A DNA stretch of 64,000 nt from Adineta ricciae (Eukaryota > Rotifera > Eurotatoria > Adinetida > Adinetidae). The stretch spans positions 140,628 through 204,627 of the forward strand of contig CAJNOJ010000192.1 in assembly GCA_905250025.1 (NCBI GenBank), in the 5' to 3' direction. Each line of letters begins with the position of its first letter. The stretch's first letter is position 1. Positions 1 to 10,851 of the stretch are shown here, piece after piece. The notes under the pieces were generated by a model. The model made no database searches, was not told the origin of the DNA, and was given only the letters and a program-made list of their open reading frames with translations. The position numbers were made by a program, and so were the translations under genes.

Positions 1-1353
1 GTAACTTGTATTGAAAATCAAGCAAGTGCTGAGACATTTATCGATTGGTCAACATTTTCAACAACTGAACAAATCTATGTTGCATTTAGATTTATTAATT
101 TCACTCGTTTAACAACTCACACATTTACATCGTTTTCATCACAATTTTCTTCATTTCGTGAAGTCAATTTCACTTTTATAAATGGAATTGATGAAATATC
201 AGAAAATACTTTTGAAGTATTGAATTATTTTACCAATGTTCTAACTTATATTAGATTTTATTCACCAAGAAATTATCAACTTGCTGATTATGCCTTCAGT
301 CAAATAAAATGTCAAGAACTGATCATTGACAATATTCAATATAATGATATAAACAATTCACCATATCAACTCAATTTAAAAGCATTTATTAATACAACTA
401 TTGATGAAATAAGTATTATAAATTCTAAAGAAGTTCAATTGATATCCAATCAATCATCGACTTTATATTGGACAAATGTTTACTTTAATAATTGTTCCTT
501 AACAAATATTGATCTTCTTTATGATAGTTTATCAGCTGATCACTTAACTAAGTTAGATTTATCATCTAGTGGCATAGTTCATTTTCCTTCTTTGGTTAAA
601 TTTCCTTATATTACAACTCTTAATTTGCGTGATAATTATATTTCGGAAATTAGATCCAATTTATTCACAAGTGAAAATCTAATAAATGAAATCGATTTAT
701 CACAAAATCCATTAAAAAGAATCGAGCCTAATGCATTTATTAAATTGCATTTTTTAACTTCTTTAATTATGGATAATACTCATTTAAAATCATTGGAAAC
801 TGTAACAACTGATAATAAAGTCGTATCATTTTTGTCTCCATTAAATCAAACACTACGTTCTCTTGTTTTATCACACAATTTTCTTCGAAATATCGATTTA
901 TTACAAGATTTTTCACATCTACAAGTATTACAAGTAGAATACAATTTAATTGAAAAAATAAATGAAAATACATTTAAAAATGCACGTGACCTTCAAACAC
1001 TTGATTTGAGTAATAATTTGATTGAATCAATTCATCCATGGGTTTTTAATCATACACGTATTGCATCTCTTGTTCTAAGTTCGAATCCAATTTCTTCATT
1101 AGAAACAACGATAACAATCTATGATGAACAATCACAACCCAAAAATCTAACAACTTCATTTCTTTATAGTGTGGCATTGACTCTTACTGAGTTAACATTA
1201 GCAAAATGTACCCATTTATCTGAAATAAATTGGTTTGTATTCACGAAATTAAAAAAACTATCATTCTTAAATCTTTCTGAAATACCAAAAACGAACAGAT
1301 TTTGGCTATTAGAACCTCGAGATGGGACACTGATCCCTGGTCTGCATAAGTGA
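1..1353 (+). CDS. Leucine-rich-repeat membrane receptor, 5'/middle part (partial)
   Basis: The frame is open from base 1, so the true start lies left of the window; the TTG near 220 is not a convincing start. The protein has several typical LRR units (LDLSSSGIVHFPSL, LNLRDNYISEIRSNLF, IDLSQNPLKRIEPNAF, LDLSNNLIESIHPWVF), giving an extracellular-type LRR solenoid. The stop at 1351-1353 is probably false, because from about 1330 the sequence is the reverse complement of 1572-1724. The real gene should continue to the piece at 1533-2002, which carries the LRR C-terminal cap and membrane span. Ligand and pathway cannot be read. LRR ectodomain is certain; receptor role is inference. Confidence 0.85.
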   Translation, partial: VTCIENQASAETFIDWSTFSTTEQIYVAFRFINFTRLTTHTFTSFSSQFSSFREVNFTFINGIDEISENTFEVLNYFTNVLTYIRFYSPRNYQLADYAFSQIKCQELIIDNIQYNDINNSPYQLNLKAFINTTIDEISIINSKEVQLISNQSSTLYWTNVYFNNCSLTNIDLLYDSLSADHLTKLDLSSSGIVHFPSLVKFPYITTLNLRDNYISEIRSNLFTSENLINEIDLSQNPLKRIEPNAFIKLHFLTSLIMDNTHLKSLETVTTDNKVVSFLSPLNQTLRSLVLSHNFLRNIDLLQDFSHLQVLQVEYNLIEKINENTFKNARDLQTLDLSNNLIESIHPWVFNHTRIASLVLSSNPISSLETTITIYDEQSQPKNLTTSFLYSVALTLTELTLAKCTHLSEINWFVFTKLKKLSFLNLSEIPKTNRFWLLEPRDGTLIPGLHK

Positions 1354-1724
1354 TGTTTTGCAACATAAATACAAAACAATTACATGGTTGCTGGATATCA
1401 AGAACTAAATGTGTATGCTTAAAAACCTTAATGATTGATTTTGATAAACAATAATCATCATTTTTGAATTGGATACCATGAANNNNNNNNNNNNNNNNNN
1501 NNNNNNNNNNNNNNNNNNNNNNNNNNNNNNNNTTCAATGGGATAATGATTCGATGGATACTATCATTATTCTTCATGGTATCCAATTCAAAAATGATGAT
1601 TATTGTTTATCAAAATCAATCTTTAAGGTTTTTAAGCATACACATTTAGTTCTTGATATCCAGCAACCATGTAATTGTTTTGTATTTATGTTGCAAAACA
1701 TCACTTATGCAGACCAGGGATCAG
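1330..1724. repeat. Near-perfect inverted repeat around an assembly gap
   Basis: The left arm 1330-1482 is the reverse complement of the right arm 1572-1724 (153 bp each). I see one mismatch (CAATCATTAAG versus CAATCTTTAAG). The right arm is coding for the LRR protein; the left arm breaks the frame. The palindrome surrounds a 50-N gap, so an assembly fold-back is the simplest explanation, although a real palindrome cannot be excluded. Confidence 0.9.
1483..1532. other. Assembly gap (50 N)
   Basis: Fifty consecutive N lie inside the LRR receptor gene, between the arms of the inverted repeat. The length is likely a placeholder. LRR coding sequence is missing here. Confidence 0.98.
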
Positions 1725-2002
1725 TTTGTCTATCAAATCAATCGATTATTGATGGACTGACTCAAGAATGTATGACTATTGATTCGTATTGCTCACCTGT
1801 GGGAAGTAGTACTGTATCACTATCACCATCAAATGATGATGGAAAATGGAAAACAATATTAGCAATAGTGATTCCTTCAACAGTTATCGTTATCATTTTG
1901 TCTTTAATTGGTATTTATATATTTCAAAAACGTCAACAAAATAAATCTGATACAAATGTCGTGATGAAGGATGGGATCGTGAATATGTTTGCTAAAAAAT
2001 AA
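1533..2002 (+). CDS. Leucine-rich-repeat membrane receptor, C-terminal part
   Basis: Open frame ending TAA at 2000-2002. It encodes a cysteine-containing region (CNCFVFML, CLSNQ, QECMTIDSYC) like an LRR C-terminal cap, then a Ser/Thr-rich stalk. One strongly hydrophobic span follows (KTILAIVIPSTVIVIILSLI) and a short basic tail (QKRQQNK) of about 28 residues with no recognisable signalling domain. This makes a type I membrane protein, the end of the gene that begins left of the window. The 5' edge is set by the gap. Confidence 0.8.
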
Positions 2003-2317
2003 GTTTTATTGTTCGTCGTGCACGCTCTTGATTTTAGTTTGGAATAAATTTTTTTCTGATTTCCGTATAACTAATGAGGAATAAATTAAAGTTTTTTTTA
2101 AAGAGATGGCTGTGTAGATGCGGATGAGACTGATACATAAATTTACTATCCGCATCCCTCTTACTAATGCAATGTACCAAAGGAATATAAGTATACAGCA
2201 AAATCTGCTCGTTTACAAAAAATTAATAATAAAATTTTCTTTATAATAGATAAGATATTAATATAGCAATAGAATAATTCAATCATTACTTAAAATTATG
2301 AAAACGAGAAATGTTTT
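2003..2317. other. Intergenic, nothing recognised
   Basis: AT-rich 3' flank of the LRR receptor. No open frame or repeat that I can support. Confidence 0.6.
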
Positions 2318-3700
2318 GTAAATTATATTGCAAATCTTCCAAGTAATGAAACTTTTATCGATTGGTCAACATTTTCATCAGATGAACATTGATATAATAC
2401 ATTTTTCTTACCAATTTCACATATCTAAATCCTTCTACACTAACAAATCTTTTATCAAAATTTTCTTCAGTTAGATTTTTAAACGTCACATTCACAAACG
2501 GTGTTAACCCTAGTCCTCCCAACATGGGTCATTTTTGATCCACATCCGAAGTAGATGTTTTTTGATAATAAGTAACAGAGTATGACATTTAGTTTTGATT
2601 TTTCGTTAGAGTTAAAATGGACATTATTTTAATACGCTCTGTGTGAAATCAGATGTAAAATATCATAACTTAAATTGTAGAGCTAGTTGCAAAAAATCCT
2701 AAAAGAGCATGGGAGGACTAGGGTTAATCGCGAATAGTAGAAAGTATTTTTCAATCATTGAGTCATCATCTATTCATATTGTTCAAATAAAATTAGTGAA
2801 TTGTTTATTAACAAATGTCGATCTTCTTATTCAAAATCTTTCAAAACTTGGATTACATTTAAATCTATCTACGAATATATAATTTCGATCTTGTGTATGT
2901 CGATGAGAAACACATCCGCAGAATCAATGCAAATAAGTTCTTTTGGTTTTTCTCATTAAAGACAGAACAAAATTTACCGTTCATTTTTTTTCCTTCAATC
3001 AATTATAATTAAAATTATTCCATCAACGACTAATATTTTTGCATTTGATAATATCGATGCTGTATGTAGAAATTGTGCAGTACTATTGCATTTTCAGTTA
3101 TTTTCCATTCTAAACAAAACAAAAACGAAAAGCGAAGTTTGAATATTTCTTCCAACTTACGCCTTGTGAAGATAAATAAATGGAATTTTGAATTTAATTA
3201 TTTTGTTGATCTACAACAAGAAGATTTTCAAAAACGATTTAAAACTTAGATTTGCGATGATTATTCGAATCAGCATAGAGATGTTGATTAGAGAATGAAT
3301 AGTACGGAATCCGATCTACGAAAATGAAGATGTCAAAATATTAGCTACAGATGTTCATTCGTGAAATTCCCATCAGTTTTACTTACAACAGTTTGATTGG
3401 ATGAATAAAATGTATCGACATAGATCTTTTCTTGTTTTGTTACAAATAAACTTGAGGAATTGGTTACATTAACGGAAATATTTTGAATTGATTTACAAAA
3501 AGATTTTTGATCGAATCAATTGGATTAGATTTATCAAAACAATTCACCTGAAATTTGTAGTAATAATCAATAAAATAATCGACAAATGTAACATTTCCTC
3601 ACGCTTGGGTTGTAAAGATGTAGAACAATCGTGTAAAACGATATTTCTTGCTGAAAAACATCGAAAAAGTCAAATGAAATGTCTCATAAAGTGAAACTAG
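2318..3700 (+). pseudogene. Decayed copy of the LRR receptor gene
   Basis: Blocks resemble the intact gene upstream. TTTATCGATTGGTCAACA near 2353 matches 39-56; TTAACAAATGTCGATCTTCTT near 2810 matches the LRR stretch near 497; the stretch near 3210-3235 (TTGTTGATCTACAACAAGAAG) resembles 895-915. Order and strand are conserved, but frames are broken by stops and indels, and a small transposon sits inside (2508-2723). It is probably an old tandem duplicate. The right limit is approximate. Confidence 0.65.
2508..2723. mobile_element. piggyBac-like MITE, 216 bp, flanked by TTAA
   Basis: The left end starts CCCTAGTCCTCCCA and the right end is its exact inverse complement TGGGAGGACTAGGG, so the terminal inverted repeats are perfect over 14 bp. 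Both ends abut TTAA (2504-2507 and 2724-2727). TTAA target duplication plus termini starting CCCT is the hallmark of the piggyBac superfamily. There is no coding capacity, so it is a non-autonomous element. It interrupts the LRR pseudogene. Confidence 0.85.
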
Positions 3701-4197
3701 CCACAACTCTTATTGTTCCATTTGAGAGACAAACCTAAGAGATGATTTCATAATTGGAATTAAGTGAAACATGTGACATACGAATTTTCTGTCTTGATAT
3801 TTAATAATTCAATGAATTCATAATAGTCCATATTATAGAAATAAAGCATAATTCAATTCAAAGTATGTTTTATGCATTTCAAGATTAAATAAGCACCGAT
3901 GAACGTTGTAACCAATAGACTTATTATTTTTTTATAATCGATTGTTCATCGTTTTCTGTGTTTTGCAAATTTTTTTCCAGTGTGTGATCAAAGAACACGA
4001 TGAAAGACGAGAGTTTGTTATAGGAATATCTACACCCTTGAATTTATTCGTTTATATCGTGAGTAACTTCGTATTTGAAGCTATTTTTTTATTCATAAAA
4101 AAATCAATAATTGTCTTGAAAACAAAAGTTTTAATAACGTTGTAAAGAATTTTAGTCTTCGAAACGTTATCGAATCGAAATTCAAATCAAGATCATC

Positions 4198-5255
4198 TCA
4201 ATGAATATCAAAATATGTTTCAATGATATAACGCGCTCTTGAAGCTACTTCATTGTCTCGATGACTTCGAAGTTCTTCTATTTTGTCTAATTCTAAAAAT
4301 ACAATAAGAAAGTCTTCATAATTTACATAGTTTTCTTCGAAACAAACCATTTAACTCTTTAATGAGAATTGTATATGGATTCGAATTCTGTATCTGTTTA
4401 CTTCCCGCAACTCCCCATCCAAGGATATTCTGTAAACCTTCAAGGACTACTTCAATTATTTTGGTTTCTGATGAACGTAACAGATCACACAGTAGAGGAA
4501 TCACTCCTTCGTCAACAAGGTATCTAAAGATGGAAAGGAAGATTAAAGACAAAACAAATGAAGTTCCACTCATTAAGTACTTTGTTTGTGTTGATGAGAA
4601 ACGCGTGGAATTCCTTATTGCACAAGCTACACGTTCCTTTATTTTATCAGCATCAAGATACAGACACTGAATCATTCGTGGAAATATATCGGCATCAATA
4701 ACAGACTCAAATGATCACATTCATTCATCTTAAATGAATATAGAAATGTTTATTCTTACTTGAATTTGACTTTCAGTACCAGCAGTAATATTGACTATAG
4801 CATCGCAGAGATTTTCAATGATTACTGTTCTGTTGACATTAAATAACATCAATAGATGAGGAAGAAAATCATTATCATCAAGTACCATCTAATTCATTCG
4901 AAAATTGATCTTGAAAAAATTCTATTTTACTATAGACCTGTTTCTCTTGATCATTGCCACCAAGAATTTCTTTTATAACGGTTAAAGCTGATAATTGAAT
5001 CACTTCAACTGTATGTCTAAAAACTGAATTGAGAAGATTCGATGAGAATTTCTTTTGATCAATACTCTAATAATGTCACAAGTCGAGGTATGACACTATT
5101 TTCGATGACAGTTGAAATGAGTTTATTCGACTGTTGAATTAACTTGCGTATTATGTAGCAAACTCCACGTAATATTTTTGTATCTGTGTTAATTTGTAAT
5201 AATCGACTTAAGATAGGTATAATCGATGGTATCTAAACAAACAATTTCGATGATT
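4198..5255 (-). CDS. F-box/importin-alpha-like armadillo protein, copy B, 3' part
   Basis: This is the 3' half of copy B of the gene at 6315-8615. The last exon 4198-4292 ends in an importin-alpha-type tail (DNEVAARARHIIETYF). The preceding intron starts GTTTG and ends TTTTTAG. Further left in the protein are armadillo repeats (VDEGVIPLLCDLLRSS, KIIEVVLEGLQNILGWG). The piece is cut at the single N at 5256. The 5' half of copy B appears to lie at 9656-10567, with a stretch equivalent to 98 bp of copy A missing between. Internal splice sites are only partly resolved. Confidence 0.7.
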
Positions 5256-5256
5256 N
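5256..5256. other. Scaffold joint (single N): copy B to copy A
   Basis: The sequence before the N ends in AATTTCGATGATT, as copy A does at 7374 and 7596. The sequence after it is unrelated to the continuation of the armadillo gene, so this joint is probably false. Confidence 0.85.
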
Positions 5257-6006
5257 GTATACCTTTGCCTAATTCTTGTAGCAAGCAGTGAAGCGGAAAC
5301 ATACAAAGAATCATACAGGCGACCAAGTCATTATATCTGATCTTTTCTGCGTCAGATAGAGAATAGTCTTTAACGATATATGCCATATCTTGAACAAATG
5401 TTTCGTGCGCCTTTGAACACATCTTCTACGGCGCTCTTTTGACCCCATTACGCATCCCCCACCAACATCTACCCTCTACACCCCTTCCAAACGATGTTTT
5501 ATGAAGTTTTAAGCATTTTCAAAAAAAATGTTTTTTTGACCTTTGACCCTGACACAGCCAGACAGACAAACTTTTTTTTTATATGACCCTCCTTTCAGTC
5601 GAGGGAACATGTACTTTATCATATTCTTTTAAATATCGAAAGTATTTCTCTAATAATGATCAGCATTCATCTATTTAGATAGTTTTATAGTCCAAGAGTC
5701 TCTATGAACGATAAATTGAGATTTTTTCTTTTGATATTTCGTGTTTAGCTGTCATTCTTTCAACAAGTACAGAAAATATACATGATAAAAAAATCATATT
5801 TTACATAATTTAGTGAATTAGATAAATTCTACATCCGTGTTGCATGATGATAGTTGATTTTATGTGCGAAGATAGGACATAGTTAGCTGAACAATTCTTC
5901 TTAAGTTAATACTGGTCAATATTGCATGCTAAAGACGGTAGAAATTTTTTAAATTTCCGTTAGCTGAAATAATCGGAGTGATCCGAATTACCCCACCGGT
6001 CTCTAC
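5257..6006. other. Copy-specific flank with an unidentified ORF fragment
   Basis: The stretch is absent from copy B. On the minus strand 5257-5422 an open frame starts MCSKAHETFVQDMAYIVKDY and is cut by the N; I recognise no family. Further right the DNA is low-complexity and AT-rich, with CTTTGACCCTGACACAGCC near 5550. Homology to copy B begins abruptly at 6007 (equivalent to 3867). Confidence 0.4.
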
Positions 6007-6314
6007 GTTTTATGCATTTCAAGATGAAATAAGCACCGATGAACGTTGTAACTAATAGACTTATTATTTTTTATAATCGATTGTTCATCATTTCCTATGT
6101 TTTCCAATTTTTGTTCCAGTGAGTGATCAAAGAACACGATGAAAGATGAGAGTTTTTTAGAGAAATATCTACACCCCTGAATTTATTCGTTTATATCGTG
6201 AGTAACTTCGTATTTGAAGCTATTTTTTTTATTCATAAAAAAATCAATAATTGTGTTGAAAATAATTTTTTGTCTTTGGGACGTTTTCAAATCAAAATTC
6301 TAATCAAGATCATT

Positions 6315-8615
6315 TTAACGAATATCAAAATATGTTTCAATGATATGACGCGCTCTTGCAGCTACTTCATTGTCTCGATGACTTCGAAGTTCTTCTACTT
6401 TGTCTAATTCTAAAAATACAATAAGAAAGTCTTCACAATTTATATAGTTTTCTTCGAAACAAACCATTAAGCTCTTTAATGAGCATTGTATATGGATTCG
6501 AATTCTGCATCTGTTTACTTTCCGCAACTCCCCATCCAAGAATATTCTGTAAACCTTCAAGAACTATTTCAATTATTTTGGTTTCTGATGAACGTAACAG
6601 ATCAAATAGTAGAGGAATCGCTCCTTGACCAACAAAGTATCTAAAGATGGAAAGGAAGATTAAAGACAAAGCAAATGAAGTTTCACTCATTAAGTACTCT
6701 GTTTGCGTTGATGAGAAACGCGTCGAATTCCTAATTGTACAAGCTACACGTTCCTTTATTTTATCAGCATCAAGGTACAGAAACTGAATCATTCGTGGAA
6801 ATATATCGGCATCAATAACAGCCTCAAATGATCACATTCATTCATATCTTAAATGAATATAGAAATGCTTATTCTTACTTGAATTTGACTTTCCGTGCCA
6901 GCAGTGATATTGACTATGACATCGCAGAGATTTTCGTTGATTTGTGTTCTGTCAACATCAAATAACATTGATAGATGAGGAAGAAAACCATCATCATCAA
7001 GTACCATCTAATTCATTCAAAAATTGATCTTGAAAAAATTCTATTTTACTATAGACCTGTTTCTCTTGATCATTACCACCAAGAATTTCTTTTATAACGG
7101 TTAAAGCTGATAATCGAATCACTTCAACTGTATGTCTAAAAACTGAATTGAGTAGATTCGATGAGAATTTCTTTTGATCAATACTCTAATAATGTCACAA
7201 GTCGAGGTATGACACTATTTTCGATGACAGTTGAAATGAGTTTATTCGACTGTTGAATTAACTTGCGTATTATGTAGCAAACTCCACGTAATATTCGTGT
7301 ATCTGTGTTATTTTGTAATAATCGACTTAGGATAGGTATAATCGATGGAATCTAAACAAACAATTTCGATGATTNAGATTCGATGAGAATTTCTTTTGAT
7401 CAATACTCTAATAATGTCACAAGTCGAGGTATGACACTATTTTCGATGACAGTTGAAATGAGTTTATTCGACTGTTGAATTAACTTGCGTATTATGTAGC
7501 AAACTCCACGTAATATTCGTGTATCTGTGTTATTTTGTAATAATCGACTTAGGATAGGTATAATCGATGGAATCTAAACAAACAATTTCGATGATTGATT
7601 GTTTTTTGAAGAGTAGAATGAATCACTTTGGGGAAATCAACAGATGGACTGTCAAAACGACATAAATTCGACAAACACCATGTCGCTACTTCTAACATTG
7701 TTAATGTACATGTGTCGTCAGATAAAACACTAAAAATAAGAATATTTGTATTCATTCGAAGAAGAAATTCGTTTACTTTAACAATGGTTCGAGTATACCG
7801 TGATCAAGAACGAAATCCCGATAGTTCTTATTGTCTCCGGCTATATTCGAAAGCATCCAAATAGCCTAAAAACCGTTGTATTTCATCACAAAGAAAAATC
7901 TTCTTTCTTAAATAGTGTCTACATCTTCTTGAGTGATTTCGTTCGGACTTTGCATTAATTGAATCAGAATTGGTACAGTACCAGCATCGACAACATATTT
8001 TGTTTGCTTTGATGATCCTCCGGTTACATTTAGCAAAATCCTCAGAGCTTTCTTCTACAGCAAACAAAAAATGATGTCTTTTCTCTCAAGTTGAACAATG
8101 ATTTACTTGAAATTTGTCATTTTCGGATGTTAGTAATTGCACAAGACGAGAAACGACGTCAAGAGTGATGATCTGAATGTCAAGTTGTCTACTTTCTGCA
8201 TGAAGTCCTAATGGCAAAAATGTGAATTCAAAATGAGAAGTTTAGCTTTTTTCAAACTTTGATTTATTATTCTCTGATATTCAGATAAAGCGTCTAGAAT
8301 TTGACTTTCGTCATCACTGAATAAACTATCGATCATTATGTTTCTGATCACCTAAAGAAAATAAGATTTCATTTTCGTTGAAGATGACACTTGCTGCAAC
8401 AGAGCAAAAACCCTTTAAACTCTGTGGATTCTGATCTGCTGTGAAATGAGTAAAACTTTTCTATGAAATCTTACCTGATATGGATAATAAGTATCAAGAA
8501 TGAGATTGAGTCGTTTGCACACGTTACGAGCTGAGAAGATGAGCGCCTCATCATCGAGATGATCAAGAATTCGATAAATAAATTCGAAAGGTAGCATGAG
8601 AAAAAAGGAAGACAT
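6315..8615 (-). CDS. F-box/importin-alpha-like armadillo repeat protein, copy A
   Basis: Exon 1 (8475-8615) encodes 47 residues forming an F-box (LPFEFIYRILDHLDDEAL, VCKRLNLILDTYYPYQ) and ends CAG|GTAAGA. Exon 2 starts at 8351 after TTTAG. Later exons spell importin-alpha signatures: AIWMLSNIAGDNKNYRDFV, HGILEPLLK, LEVATWCLSNLCR, and the C-terminal HIIETYF. An F-box stands where importin-alpha normally has its importin-beta-binding domain, so a role in ubiquitin-ligase targeting of NLS-like clients is conceivable (inference). Bases 7154-7374 and 7376-7596 are the same 221 bp written twice across a joint. Exon 2 lacks one base near 8241-8252 relative to copy B, which shifts the frame to a stop, so this copy may be non-functional. 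Confidence 0.75.
7375..7375. other. Scaffold joint with unmerged 221-bp overlap
   Basis: 7154-7374 and 7376-7596 appear identical. Two overlapping contigs were laid end to end without merging, so one 221-bp block should be dropped when reading the armadillo gene. Confidence 0.92.
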
Positions 8616-8906
8616 TTCGTAGTTTGCTATGCCAGAATCTGCTTGAAATGAATGTTGTGCACACTTTTATTCTGCACGTGATATTTGTTTATTATAAAGA
8701 CATTTGATAGAACGGAAGAAGAAAAATCATCGTGACACATCATAAGGGTGGGTGAAGGTGAATGGTGTGAACATTTCTTTTGTGTATACACTTTTAAGGC
8801 GTCTAAATAATTTAGTTCTTCAAAAAAACTGTTTTCTGAGTTTTGTAATTTATTTACTCATGAAATCGAAAGTTACTGATCACAATTAGGCAACATTCAA
8901 AGCAAA

Positions 8907-9654
8907 TTATTCAGTTGGCAATACGCGAACATCTGTTTTCATACTTTCGATTAATATAACTGCATGTATCAGAAGAAATCGTAATGCAAGAGAAACACCA
9001 GAGAATAAACTCAAAAATATAGTTAAAAGTTGTAAAATATCAAATCGACGATGATACATATACGCGCATTTTTCTGGTTGACATGAATTAAAAAACATCT
9101 CGTATGAAACATTTGTGATCCACGATTCAATAAACATGTTATAAGCCAATGTTTCGAATGTGGCATCTATAGAAAATCGTGTTAATTGTGCATTCATTGT
9201 AATAGTTGTATTTGTCTCGTTAGCCCATGTTTCCAAATCTTCAGGCCAAACGAGAGAAAATGCAGTGCGAATTTCTTTAACACATTTCATCGAATAAAAA
9301 CATGAGAATGATGATTGTAGAATACTTTCAAGAAGTGAACAACCCATCACGATACCTTGACAAGTGTAACGAAGTGCTCCATCATAATTGAATACTTGAG
9401 CTGGTTGAGAACAAGATTTAGTAGTAATACACGAACATGTTGTATTTTGATTGGTAGGTACAGTGAGAAACATTGAATTATCTCCTTCCGTATTATTGAT
9501 CTTAACAAACTTCCACGATGATGTAAATAAACCGATTAATGCATTACCCTGTATGGTTGAACGTAGAAGATCTAGAGTTCGAGCAAATGCTTTTACTGTT
9601 GTTAATTTCATTTGATTTAATGTGATGTTGATCTTAGTATTAAATTCCATACGA
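8907..9654 (-). CDS. Two-pass cysteine-rich membrane protein, paralogue 1, copy A, C-terminal part
   Basis: This is the C-terminal 248 residues of paralogue 1, ending VLPTE-stop at 8907. It carries the family marks TTCSCITTKSC, SCFYSMKC and CQPEKCAYMYHRRFDI followed by the second membrane span (LLTIFLSLFSGVSLALRFLL). The 5' remainder is at 15796-16552; 9434-9654 equals 15796-16016 (221 bp). Joined, it is full length and nearly identical to copy B at 10852-12117. The family is described under that entry. Confidence 0.8.
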
Positions 9655-9655
9655 N
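9655..9655. other. Scaffold joint: copy A to copy B
   Basis: Left of the N is paralogue 1 coding sequence; right of it is the middle of the armadillo gene. They are unrelated. The left side continues at 15796 with a 221-bp exact overlap. Confidence 0.9.
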
Positions 9656-10567
9656 ACATTGTTAGTGTACGTGTGTCGTCAGATAAAACACTAAAAATAA
9701 GAATATTTTTATTCATTCGAAGAAGAAATTCGTTTACTTTAACAATGGTTCGAGTATACCATGATCAAGAACGAAATCCCGATAGTTCTTATTGTCTCCG
9801 GCTATATTTGAAAGCATCCAAATAGCCTAAAAACCGTTGTATTTCATCACAAAGAAAAATTTTCTTTCTCAAATAGTGTCTACATCTTCTTGAGTGATTT
9901 CGTTCGGACTTTGTATTAATTGAATCAGAATTGGTACAGTACCAGCATCGACAACATATTTCGTTTGCTTTGATGATCCTCCGGCTACATTTAGCAAAAT
10001 TCTCAGAGCTTTCTTCTACAACAAACAAAAAAATGAATTCTTTTTTCTCAAGTTGAATAATGATTTACTTGAATTTTGTCATTTTCGGATGTTAATAATT
10101 CCACAAGACGAGAAACGACGTCAAGAGTGATGATCTGAATGTCAAGTTGTCTACTTTCTGCATGAATGCCTAATGACAAAACTGTAAATTCAAAATGAGA
10201 AGCTTGGGTTTTTTTCAAACTCTGATTTATTATTCTCTGATATTCAGATAAAGCTTCTAGAATTTGATTTTCGTCATCATTGAATAATCTATCGATCATT
10301 ATGTTTCTGATCACCTAAAGAAAATAAGATTTCACATTATCGTTGAAGATGACACTTTCTGAAACAAAAAGCTCTGTGAATTCTGATTTGCTGTGAAATG
10401 AGTAAAATTTTTCTATGAAATCTTACCTGATATGGATAATAAGTATCAAGAATGAGATTGAGTCGTTTGCACACATTACGAGCTGATAAGATGAGCGACT
10501 CATCATCGAGATGATCAAGAATTCGATAAGTAAATTCCAAAGGTAGGATGAGAAAAAAGGAAGACAT
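9656..10567 (-). CDS. F-box/importin-alpha-like armadillo protein, copy B, 5' part
   Basis: Exon 1 10427-10567 is the F-box (start ATG, 141 nt, donor CAG|GTAAGA). Exon 2 10069-10314 (246 nt) is open throughout, including the place where copy A is frameshifted (KKTQASHFEFTVLSLGIHA). Exon 3 starts at 10015 (KKALRILLNVAGGSSKQTKY, typical armadillo) and runs to a GTAGAC donor. After a TTTTTAG acceptor the next exon reads AIWMLSNIAGDNKNYRDF. This copy looks intact as far as visible; the rest is at 4198-5255. Confidence 0.75.
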
Positions 10568-10851
10568 TTCGTAGTTTGCTATACCAGAATTTGCTTGAAA
10601 TGAATATTGTGCACACTTTTATTCTACACGTGATATTTGTTTATTATAGACATTTGATTGTGTAATAACACTTTTGATAGAACGGAAGAAGAAAAATCAT
10701 CGTGAGGGGTGTGAACATTTCTTTTCTGTATACACTTTTAAGACGATTAAATAATTTAGTTCTTTAAAAAAACTGTTTTCTGAGTTTTTGCAATTTATTT
10801 ACTCATGAAATCGAAAGTTACTGATCACAGTTAGGCAACATTCAAAGCAAA

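Noticed and set aside
1241..1585. Minus-strand frame encoding the same peptide as the LRR C-terminal region
   Set aside because: Product of the inverted repeat, not a gene.
8907..9716. 269-residue frame joining armadillo and membrane protein sequence
   Set aside because: It runs across the N at 9655 and fuses two unrelated genes.
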